From: Cryomorphaceae bacterium
Lineage (GTDB): Bacteria > Bacteroidota > Bacteroidia > Flavobacteriales > Schleiferiaceae
Direction: 5' to 3'
DNA length: 7,817 bases
NCBI GenBank assembly: GCA_003507115.1
Contig: DNWN01000054.1
Location: 1,660-9,476 of the forward strand
This document shows, piece by piece, positions 1 through 7,817 of the stretch; position 1 is the first letter of the stretch; each line of letters begins with the position of its first letter. Made by a program: the position numbers and the translations under genes. The notes beneath the pieces are model-generated. The model worked only from the letters and a program-made list of their open reading frames with translations. It had not been told where the DNA came from and did not search any database.

Positions 1-900
1 CCAAGTGCTGTCTTGCGATTCAATATTGGCCACCGCGGGGGTCCCCACATTATATCCCGCCACGGCCGACGCAAAGCTGACATCGCCCAGCAATATGTCA
101 AGCAATCCATTGCCCGACAGATCCATCGCGAGGAGGGTTGACCCGGAATGCAATCCGCCCTCCGCCATGGGATCGGTCATACTACCCGTGCAGGCATCGA
201 TGGTGATGGCATTCGTCAAGTTGTTTTCCAAGAAGTCACCCCAACACGCATCCACGCGCTCAAAAGTGAGGCCGCAGTTGCTCATATTTCGGTGAAATTC
301 CACCGCGGAGGCTTGTTGGCCAAAGGTGAGGATGTCCACCATCCCATCGCCGTCGACATCGCGGATGGCGGGCACGTCCGTCGAACTAACTAAGAGGTTG
401 ATGGGGTTGGTGCCGGAGGCATAGGTGGAAAAGAGGTAGGTCCCGGGGAGAGCCCACGTGTAGTGGAGAAAGCCATTCACACGGCTAGCCTCATAGGCGC
501 CGACTCCATTCACCACAGAACAGAACAAATCCGGGAGACCATCGCAGGAATAATCGGCAAAGACCACCCAATTGGAAACAGCTGGAAAATGGTGGGCCCA
601 GAGGGGGCGGTACTTCCACCGGCCATTGACGCGCTCAAATGGAATCCAACGGCTGCCCTCGCGATCAAAAATCACCAGGTCTGTTCCGCCATCCCCGTTG
701 ATGTCCAGCGTGAAGAGTTGGGGGTTATTTAAGCCGCCGGCAAAGCCATTCACCAAGGAATCGGTGGACGAGGTCCATAGTTGGGCCTTGGAAGAAGGAG
801 AAAATCCATAGCTCTCTTGCCCGTAACTATCAGGCATGCAGGCTACTAGAATAAACATCGTCCATCCCCACACGGCATGATTCCACAGTTTCTTGCGCAT
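1..900 (-). CDS. FG-GAP/VCBS repeat exported protein, N-terminal part (3' end beyond window)
   Basis: Reading the minus strand from the ATG at 900-898 gives 300 codons with no stop to the window edge, so the gene is partial. The protein opens with a signal sequence (MRKK, then a hydrophobic stretch to about residue 20). Four calcium-loop-like repeats of the FG-GAP/VCBS type follow: DINGDGGTD (66-74), DYSCDGLPD (116-124), DVDGDGMVD (181-189) and DLSGNGLLD (260-268). Such repeats usually build a beta-propeller in secreted or surface proteins, and in Bacteroidota these are often type IX secretion cargo with a C-terminal sorting domain, which would lie outside the window. The export route is ambiguous: LVAC at 18-21 could be a lipobox, or signal peptidase I could cut near SYG-QE (26-29). 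Residues 205-225 hold a Cys-rich stretch with CWGDF. An in-frame stop at 954-952 limits upstream extension; a TTG at 942-940 is a less likely start. The substrate or partner is unknown. Confidence 0.85.
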   Translation of the reverse strand, partial: MRKKLWNHAVWGWTMFILVACMPDSYGQESYGFSPSSKAQLWTSSTDSLVNGFAGGLNNPQLFTLDINGDGGTDLVIFDREGSRWIPFERVNGRWKYRPLWAHHFPAVSNWVVFADYSCDGLPDLFCSVVNGVGAYEASRVNGFLHYTWALPGTYLFSTYASGTNPINLLVSSTDVPAIRDVDGDGMVDILTFGQQASAVEFHRNMSNCGLTFERVDACWGDFLENNLTNAITIDACTGSMTDPMAEGGLHSGSTLLAMDLSGNGLLDILLGDVSFASAVAGYNVGTPAVANIESQDSTW

Positions 901-1039
901 AGTGAGTAAAGGTCTGCAATCTTTCGTTGTTCTAACCCGCAAAAATTTGATCTATTTGGGAAAATGAGTCGCCGCCCTAGAACTCTTAGTATAGCTAAAG
1001 AAGGACTATATTTGCCGACTATTTCCAAAAAGAAGAACC
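901..1039. other. Divergent intergenic region between the FG-GAP gene and secDF
   Basis: This 139-base gap separates two genes transcribed away from each other, so it must hold promoters for both. A convincing candidate is visible only for secDF (986-1014). On the minus strand the nearest match to TAnnTTTG is AATTTTTG at 947-940, with no properly spaced TTTG upstream, so I cannot assign a promoter to the FG-GAP gene. A short inverted repeat, TTAG (986-989) and CTAA (995-998), overlaps the -33 position of the secDF promoter and may be chance. Confidence 0.6.
986..1014 (+). promoter_or_regulatory. Predicted Bacteroidota-type promoter of secDF-tatA
   Basis: TATATTTG at 1007-1014 matches the Bacteroidota -7 consensus TAnnTTTG exactly. 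TTAG at 986-989 is a three-of-four match to the -33 element TTTG, with a 17-base spacer. Transcription would start near 1020, giving a leader of about 20 bases that is purine-rich (AAAAAGAAGAACC) and lacks a real Shine-Dalgarno sequence, as is common in this phylum. The assignment rests on the consensus match and position only. Confidence 0.6.
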
Positions 1040-4000
1040 ATGCAGAATAAAGGGGTCATCCGTCTGTTCGCCGTCATTTTCGCGCTCGCGTCCTTGTTTG
1101 AACTTTCGTTCAGTTACATCGCAAGTCAAGTAGAATCTGATATTCAATCGAAGTATGGCCAAGACGCGGCCAAAGTGCAATATGCCTTGGACTCCATGTC
1201 CAACGAAATTGTCTATGACTTAGGCATCACTTCGTACACCTTTAAAGAGGTGAAGTCCAAGGAGATGAACTTAGGTTTGGACCTGCGTGGGGGCATGAAT
1301 GTCATTCTGGAAGTGTCCGTTCGCGACGTACTGAAAGGGTTAGTTGGCAATGCCGAAGATGAGCAGTTTAAAGCCGCCATCGTCAATGCCGATGCCGCAC
1401 AGCGCAACAGTCAGGAAGGTTACCTGACTCTTTTCATGGATGCGATGGACTCCGAGCGGGGAAGTCGCCCCTTGAGTGACCCCGGTTTGTATGGTACAAA
1501 AGACATGACGGACCGCCTTGGATTCAACGCGACCGATGAGGCCATCAAGCAAGCTATCACCGAAGATGTAGAGGCGGCGATTCAAAATGTGTACACCGTC
1601 CTCAAGGCGCGTATTGACCAGTTTGGCGTCGTACAGCCCAATATTCAGCGATTGGATGGGACCGGCCGTATCCTCGTGGAGCTTCCGGGTGTGAAAGACC
1701 CTGTCCGTGTTCAGCGCCTGCTTCAAAGTACCGCTCGCCTCGAATTCTGGCGTGCAGATCAAGGGGCTGCCTGGATGCAGTACATAATCAATGCGAACGA
1801 AAAATTGGGGGCCATTTTGGACGACCCCAAAGCGACTCAAGCTGCGAGCTCGGAAGGCGATGTGGCTACCGACTTGACACTGCCCACGGCGGTTGGAGAG
1901 GACGGCGCCGCGCCCGCCTCGGATGATGTGGCCGCCAATGATGTCAATGCCGCTGATTCGGCGTCCACGGGCTTCAATCCCTTGTTGAGTATTTTCCAAC
2001 TCAACGTCAACCCCCAAACCTTCGTCCCCAATGAAGGCCCCATCGTCGGATACGCGTTGACGCGCGACACCGCGACGATCAACGATTACTTGGCGATGCC
2101 CGAGGTGCGCAACCTCATTCCTGGCAATGCGCGCTACGTGCGTTTTGCCTGGACACGCCCAGAGAACAACAGTGAAGTCACATTGCTCGTCGCGTTGCTG
2201 GGCAACCGCGACAACGAGCCCGAATTGGATGGCGGGGTCATTGTTGACGCACGTCAAGAATTTGACCAAGGCAACAACCCTGTGGTGACGATGGCCATGA
2301 ATGGCCAAGGTGCGCAGGTTTGGCAGCAATTAACGAAAGAGGAGGGAAGCAAGACCCCCAAGGGCCACGTCGCCGTGGTATTGGACAATTTGGTCTATAG
2401 TTATCCCCGTGTCAATGGTGAGATTTCGGGCGGACGTACGCAAATCGAAGGCGGGTTTAGCCTGGATGAAGCGACGGACTTGGCCAACGTATTGAAGGCA
2501 GGAAAACTGCCTGTTCCCGCACGGATTATCCAATCCGATGTCGTGGGCCCAAGCCTGGGCAAGGAAGCGATTTCGGCGAGTATGAACTCCTTCGCCTTCG
2601 CCCTGCTCGTGGTCTTGTTGTACATGGTATTCTACTACAGCGGTGCGGGGTTGGGCGCAAGCTTGGCTCTGATCGTCAATATGTTCTTCATCTTCGGTAT
2701 TCTCGATGCCTTCGGCGCGGTCTTGACCTTGCCAGGTATGGCGGGTATCGTGCTAACCATTGGTATGGCGGTGGACGCGAACGTATTGATCTATGACCGG
2801 ATTCGCGAGGAACTGGCCACAGGCAAGGCAGTGCGCACAGCCATTGCAGACGGATACAAGGGATCGCGCAGCGCCATCATCGATGCGAACGTGACCACCT
2901 TGTTGACGGCGATTATTCTCTTCGTCTTTGGTACAGGTCCGATCCGCGGATTTGCAACCACTTTGATTATAGGTATCGCCTCTTCGCTCTTCACGGCTAT
3001 CTTCATCACCCGCTTGTATTTCGAGTGGCGTTTGAAGCGCTCTGAGAATATGAGCTTTGCGACGTCCATCACCAAAAATTGGTTCACCAACACGAACTTC
3101 CAGTTCATGTCGATGCGCAAGCCCGCGTACATCTTCTCGGTGCTGATGATTGTAGTCAGCCTGGGTTCTTTGATGACGCGCGGACTGTCCTTGGGTGTGG
3201 ACTTTGAAGGAGGTCGCACGTACCAAGTGCGCTTTGATCAACCTGTAGAAGTTGCCGCGGTGGCTCAAGCCTTGGGTGCTCAGTGGATCGATGAGGACGG
3301 TCGCGCCTTCGCTCCAGCTGTGAAGACCTTGGGTAGCCCAGATCAAGTGGTGATTACCACGAACTATCGCGTCGACGAAAATGGCGCAGACGTCGAAGAG
3401 GCATTGCAAGCGAGCTTGTACGAAGGGGTGAAAGGTTTCTACGCCGCCTCCGTATCGCGAGAGGAATTTGTGGCACCTTCGAGTGACGAGGCGGTCGGCC
3501 TGGTGGCTTCACGTCAAGTGGGTCCAACTGTGGCGGATGACATCAAGGACACGGCCGTTTGGGCGGTCATCTTCTCCCTCATTGCCATCTTCTTGTACCT
3601 TCTTTTGCGCTTTAGCAAATGGCAGTACTCACTGGGCGCCGTGGCGGCTACCGTGCACGACACCATCATCGTATTGGGTGCCTTCTCGCTGTTAGATGGC
3701 GTGTTGCCCTTCTCTTTGGAGGTGGATCAGGCCTTTATCGCGGCAATCTTGACAGTGATCGGTTATTCATTGAATGATACGGTGGTCGTCTTTGACCGTA
3801 TTCGTGAATTCTTTGGAGACAGCACCAAGAACGATATGAAGTCGGAGGTATTGGACAATGCATTGAATGCGACGTTAAGCCGCACCTTCAATACGTCGTT
3901 CACGACCATCATTGTTCTGTTGATTATCTTCATCTTCGGCGGTGAAGTCTTGCGTGGATTTATTTTCGCCATTCTGCTCGGTATTGTCATCGGTACCTAC

Positions 4001-4069
4001 TCGTCGCTCTTTATTGCGTCGCCCGTTCTGTATGACTCATCCAAGCGCCTCGGAAAAGAAAAAGCTTAA
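1040..4069 (+). CDS. secDF: Protein translocase subunit SecDF (SecD-SecF fusion)
   Basis: This 1009-residue inner-membrane protein joins SecD and SecF. Together with SecYEG and SecA it uses the proton gradient to pull exported proteins through on the periplasmic side. Twelve membrane segments can be read. The SecD half has TM1 at about 7-28, the DLRGG motif at 81-85, a large periplasmic P1 domain to about 510, then five segments (about 516-534, 535-556, 561-585, 612-632, 637-658). The SecF half has TM at about 696-712, DFEGG at 721-725, a small periplasmic domain, then five segments between 838 and 993. Candidate proton-path residues are Asp579 in GMAVDAN, Asp913 in SLNDT and Arg948 in LSRTFNTS, matching positions known to matter in Thermus SecDF (Asp340, Asp637, Arg671) by my alignment from memory. 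P1 is enlarged, as in other Bacteroidota, and includes an acidic, Ala-rich stretch at about 264-310 that is probably disordered. tatA follows after 9 bases, suggesting an operon. Confidence 0.97.
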   Translation: MQNKGVIRLFAVIFALASLFELSFSYIASQVESDIQSKYGQDAAKVQYALDSMSNEIVYDLGITSYTFKEVKSKEMNLGLDLRGGMNVILEVSVRDVLKGLVGNAEDEQFKAAIVNADAAQRNSQEGYLTLFMDAMDSERGSRPLSDPGLYGTKDMTDRLGFNATDEAIKQAITEDVEAAIQNVYTVLKARIDQFGVVQPNIQRLDGTGRILVELPGVKDPVRVQRLLQSTARLEFWRADQGAAWMQYIINANEKLGAILDDPKATQAASSEGDVATDLTLPTAVGEDGAAPASDDVAANDVNAADSASTGFNPLLSIFQLNVNPQTFVPNEGPIVGYALTRDTATINDYLAMPEVRNLIPGNARYVRFAWTRPENNSEVTLLVALLGNRDNEPELDGGVIVDARQEFDQGNNPVVTMAMNGQGAQVWQQLTKEEGSKTPKGHVAVVLDNLVYSYPRVNGEISGGRTQIEGGFSLDEATDLANVLKAGKLPVPARIIQSDVVGPSLGKEAISASMNSFAFALLVVLLYMVFYYSGAGLGASLALIVNMFFIFGILDAFGAVLTLPGMAGIVLTIGMAVDANVLIYDRIREELATGKAVRTAIADGYKGSRSAIIDANVTTLLTAIILFVFGTGPIRGFATTLIIGIASSLFTAIFITRLYFEWRLKRSENMSFATSITKNWFTNTNFQFMSMRKPAYIFSVLMIVVSLGSLMTRGLSLGVDFEGGRTYQVRFDQPVEVAAVAQALGAQWIDEDGRAFAPAVKTLGSPDQVVITTNYRVDENGADVEEALQASLYEGVKGFYAASVSREEFVAPSSDEAVGLVASRQVGPTVADDIKDTAVWAVIFSLIAIFLYLLLRFSKWQYSLGAVAATVHDTIIVLGAFSLLDGVLPFSLEVDQAFIAAILTVIGYSLNDTVVVFDRIREFFGDSTKNDMKSEVLDNALNATLSRTFNTSFTTIIVLLIIFIFGGEVLRGFIFAILLGIVIGTYSSLFIASPVLYDSSKRLGKEKA

Positions 4070-4078
4070 TACCACCTC

Positions 4079-4330
4079 ATGTTCCTATTCATCAGCACCG
4101 GAGAAGTAGTCTTTCTGCTCTTTGCGGTGCTGATGCTTTTTGGGACCGACAAGTTGCCGGAGATCGCCCGAATGGCCGCCCGCACTATTAAGATGGTCCG
4201 GAATGCCTCGAACGACCTCAAGGATGAAATCTCCAAGGCCGCGGATACGAATCCAACCATCAAGGAGGCCAAGGAGAGTGTGAAAGAAATCAAGGACTCC
4301 ATCGACGACACGGTGGGTCGACTGAAATAA
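4079..4330 (+). CDS. tatA: Sec-independent (twin-arginine) translocase subunit TatA
   Basis: This 83-residue protein is the pore-forming component of the twin-arginine exporter, which moves folded proteins across the inner membrane. It has the TatA/Hcf106 layout: a short N-terminal membrane helix (about 3-20) with a polar Glu9 near its start, the FG hinge at 21-22 leading into FGTDKLPEIAR, an amphipathic helix to about residue 50, and a highly charged Lys/Glu/Asp tail. The FGxxKLPE motif favours TatA over TatB, which has a Gly-Pro hinge and is longer. It begins 9 bases after the secDF stop with no Shine-Dalgarno sequence (ACCACCTC precedes the ATG), so translation may be coupled to secDF. No tatC is present in the window, so the receptor must be encoded elsewhere. 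The stop codon touches the terminator stem, making tatA the last gene of its unit. Confidence 0.93.
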   Translation: MFLFISTGEVVFLLFAVLMLFGTDKLPEIARMAARTIKMVRNASNDLKDEISKAADTNPTIKEAKESVKEIKDSIDDTVGRLK

Positions 4331-4354
4331 GAGCGCTTCGGCGCTCTTTTTTTT
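4331..4354 (+). terminator. Rho-independent terminator of secDF-tatA
   Basis: A perfect 6-base-pair stem GAGCGC / GCGCTC (4331-4336 and 4341-4346) closes a TTCG loop, the extra-stable C(UUCG)G tetraloop, and is followed by eight T residues (4347-4354). The stem starts at the base right after the tatA TAA, so a ribosome finishing tatA would cover part of it. Confidence 0.95.
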
Positions 4355-4377
4355 GATTGCCTCTTCCGGATGGAGAG

Positions 4378-4432
4378 TTTTCAACAAAAAAGCTGTAAAT
4401 ATTCCCATTTTTAGGGGGTTGTTGGTTGAAAA
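4378..4432. repeat. Inverted repeat upstream of the glnN promoter
   Basis: The arms TTTTCAAC (4378-4385) and GTTGAAAA (4425-4432) are perfect reverse complements separated by 39 bases. They end about 16 bases before the predicted -33 element. The placement would suit an activator or repressor binding at two half-sites, but in AT-rich DNA of this length a repeat of this size can also arise by chance. Confidence 0.4.
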
Positions 4433-4447
4433 ATCTTATTTATCGCC

Positions 4448-4479
4448 TTTGTTAGGTCAAAAAAGAGGGGGTACCTTTG
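4448..4479 (+). promoter_or_regulatory. Predicted consensus Bacteroidota promoter of glnN
   Basis: TTTG at 4448-4451 and TACCTTTG at 4472-4479 match the Bacteroidota -33 (TTTG) and -7 (TAnnTTTG) elements exactly, with a 20-base spacer inside the usual range. Transcription should start near 4485-4487, leaving an A-rich leader of about 12 bases before the ATG at 4498. The -7 element contains the TTG codon at 4477, which therefore should not be transcribed from this promoter. Confidence 0.75.
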
Positions 4480-4497
4480 AAAAAAACTAAAATACCC

Positions 4498-6687
<2,190 letters not shown>

Positions 6688-6711
6688 GGATTTAGTCATT
6701 TCGGAAAAATT

Positions 6712-6746
6712 AGACCCCCCGGTTTGGCCGAAGGGGTCTTTTTTTT
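6712..6746 (+). terminator. Rho-independent terminator of glnN
   Basis: AGACCCC (6712-6718) pairs with GGGGTCT (6733-6739), and the run of T continues to 6746. The 14-base loop can form a small inner hairpin, CGG (6720-6722) with CCG (6728-6730). It begins 25 bases after the glnN stop and separates glnN from the downstream gene. Confidence 0.93.
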
Positions 6747-6801
6747 GCGCGGATTTGGCTACTTTAGTGGCTTAACCCCATATGCACTGTTGCACGCGGC
6801 T

Positions 6802-7817
6802 ATGAAGAAGGCACTTTACCTGTTCACCCTCCTCTTATTTTTAGGTTCTACCGTCCACGTTTTTGCACAAGATGCGGAGGGCGAGGAATCTAAGCGTCCT
6901 CGTATTGTGCGACAAGGGGATGGCTTTTACGACGCCAAGGAATATGCTCAAGCCATCAAAGTGTATAAGAAGGCCTATTCCAAAGTCAAGTCCCGCACAG
7001 AAAAGGCCGAAATTGCCTTCCGACTAGGGGAGTGCTACCGCTACACATTCCAGTATAGAGCGGCCGAGGCGCAGTATTCCCGTGCCCTGAAAATGAAATT
7101 AGAGACCCCCGAGGCCTACCTCGGTGTGGCCGAAATGCTCAAATACCAGAGCGAATACGAAGACGCCCTCGAAGCGTACGAAGATTTTGCTCGGGCCTTT
7201 CCCAACGACGATCGCGGGCCCCTCGGGATTGCCTCTTGCCGCGATGCGGTGGCATGGCAGAAATCCTTGACCCGCTACCAAGTGGGAAATTTGACCTCCT
7301 TGAATTCCTCCTCGCACGAATTCGGTATGACGTTCAGTGGCCGGCCCGAAACCTACGAAGAGGTACTCCTCACCTCCATGCGCGAGGGCGGTATTGGCAG
7401 AAAGAAAGACGGCTGGACCGGGGAGCGATTTTCGGATATCTATTCGGCAGAACGTCTGAATGCCGATGGTAGCTCGCGTTCCAAGCGGAGGAGAGGGCGG
7501 GCTCCCAAGGCTGATCCCTCTGCGGCGAAAGTGCAAACCTTCTCCGAGCCCGTGTTGCTTCCCGAAGCGGTCAACACGGAAGACCACGAGGGTAGCCCCG
7601 TATTTGATCAGCGGCGCCGAACCATGTACTTCACACGCTGTATGGATGTGCGGCGACAGCAGTTGGGTTGTGCCATTTATTCGACCCGCAAAGCGGGGCT
7701 GACATGGCAGGAGCCTCAGCTCATCGTCATCGCCACGGACTCTTCTAAGTCGGTCGGGCATCCCGCCATCAGCCCCGATGACCAAACCTTGTTCTTCGCG
7801 GGTGATTTGGATGGCTC
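6802..7817 (+). CDS. TPR and PD40 beta-propeller envelope protein, PorE/OmpA-like, N-terminal part
   Basis: The reading frame from the ATG at 6802 stays open for 338 codons and two extra bases to the window edge, so the gene is partial. A signal peptide (MKKALYLF, hydrophobic core to about 19, likely cut at HVFA-QD near residue 22) lacks a lipobox cysteine, so the protein is probably soluble in the periplasm. Residues about 37-136 form roughly three TPR helix pairs (for example FYDAKEYAQAIKVYKKAY). Propeller blades of the PD40/WD40-like type follow from about 165: HEGSPVFDQRRRTMYFTR (262-279) and GHPAISPDDQTLFFAGD (319-335). In Bacteroidota this order is typical of proteins that end in an OmpA peptidoglycan-binding domain, including the T9SS component PorE; the OmpA part would lie beyond the window, so the PorE name is inference. 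A basic insert, SKRRRGRAPK (227-236), sits between blades. Unlike Porphyromonas PorE it does not look like a lipoprotein. Confidence 0.85.
   Translation, partial: MKKALYLFTLLLFLGSTVHVFAQDAEGEESKRPRIVRQGDGFYDAKEYAQAIKVYKKAYSKVKSRTEKAEIAFRLGECYRYTFQYRAAEAQYSRALKMKLETPEAYLGVAEMLKYQSEYEDALEAYEDFARAFPNDDRGPLGIASCRDAVAWQKSLTRYQVGNLTSLNSSSHEFGMTFSGRPETYEEVLLTSMREGGIGRKKDGWTGERFSDIYSAERLNADGSSRSKRRRGRAPKADPSAAKVQTFSEPVLLPEAVNTEDHEGSPVFDQRRRTMYFTRCMDVRRQQLGCAIYSTRKAGLTWQEPQLIVIATDSSKSVGHPAISPDDQTLFFAGDLDG

Larger units (their letters stand above)
4355..4497. other. glnN upstream region: AT-rich, with an inverted repeat and the promoter
   Basis: This non-coding stretch lies between the tatA terminator and glnN. 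It holds a perfect 8-base inverted repeat, TTTTCAAC (4378-4385) and GTTGAAAA (4425-4432), upstream of the glnN promoter. Between the arms is a CCC-ATTTTTA-GGG dyad (4404-4416). These could be operator sites for nitrogen control, but I recognise no known operator sequence. No open reading frame here looks real. Confidence 0.5.

Noticed and set aside
148..811. Several plus-strand frames of 79-89 codons in the first 811 bases
   Set aside because: The minus strand carries a continuous 300-codon frame with four FG-GAP-type loops and a signal sequence, which explains this region better.
846..1028. 60-codon minus-strand frame across the divergent gap
   Set aside because: It overlaps the start of the FG-GAP gene and the secDF promoter region, and resembles no known small protein.
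1340..2329. 329-codon open frame on the minus strand inside secDF
   Set aside because: It is entirely antisense to a clearly recognised SecD region, has no recognisable domain, and its composition (many His, Arg, Gly, Val) is what reading opposite a well-used coding frame produces.
2753..3409. 218-codon minus-strand frame inside secDF
   Set aside because: It is antisense to conserved SecD and SecF membrane segments, including the GMAVDAN motif, with no family resemblance and no promoter or start context.
6760..6767. TACTTTAG as a promoter -7 box for the TPR-PD40 gene
   Set aside because: It matches TAnnTTTG at all but one base, but the only TTTG upstream (6744-6747) is 12 bases away and lies in the glnN terminator T-run, too close for the usual 17-23 base spacing.
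7099..7785. 228-codon minus-strand frame near the right end
   Set aside because: The plus strand carries a signal peptide, TPR and PD40 motifs in one open frame over the same bases; the antisense frame has no recognisable features.

Overview
The window looks like a chromosomal segment of a member of the Bacteroidota, probably a marine-type flavobacterial relative of the Cryomorphaceae/Schleiferiaceae kind; the exact family is my inference. Four things point this way: a fused SecD-SecF protein with the enlarged first periplasmic domain seen in this phylum, a type III glutamine synthetase of about 730 residues, promoter-like sequences of the phylum-specific TTTG / TAnnTTTG type, and almost no Shine-Dalgarno sequences. 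Both end genes have the look of proteins made by type IX secretion (T9SS) organisms. The DNA has moderate GC content and compact gene packing.

Layout. Positions 900 to 1 (minus strand) hold the N-terminal 300 residues of an exported FG-GAP/VCBS repeat protein that runs off the left edge. It diverges from secDF (1040-4069, plus) across a 139-base gap carrying a good secDF promoter candidate. A small tatA gene (4079-4330) follows secDF after 9 bases, so the two probably form one operon. A strong UUCG-loop terminator sits directly against the tatA stop codon. After a 167-base gap comes glnN (4498-6687), glutamine synthetase III, with its own near-perfect Bacteroidota promoter and its own terminator. 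From 6802 to the right edge (plus) lies the start of a TPR plus PD40 beta-propeller protein with a signal peptide, resembling the N-terminal half of PorE/OmpA-type T9SS-associated proteins.

How they fit together. SecDF (proton-driven pulling of Sec substrates) and TatA (pore component of the folded-protein exporter) both serve protein export across the inner membrane. The two flanking partial genes encode Sec-exported envelope or secreted proteins. GlnN is a nitrogen-assimilation enzyme and seems to be an independent transcription unit. The most useful specific result is that the glnN promoter overlaps the upstream TTG codon, which argues that translation starts at the ATG at 4498. I found no RNA genes, mobile elements, CRISPR arrays or clearly new system; the remaining observations are modest.
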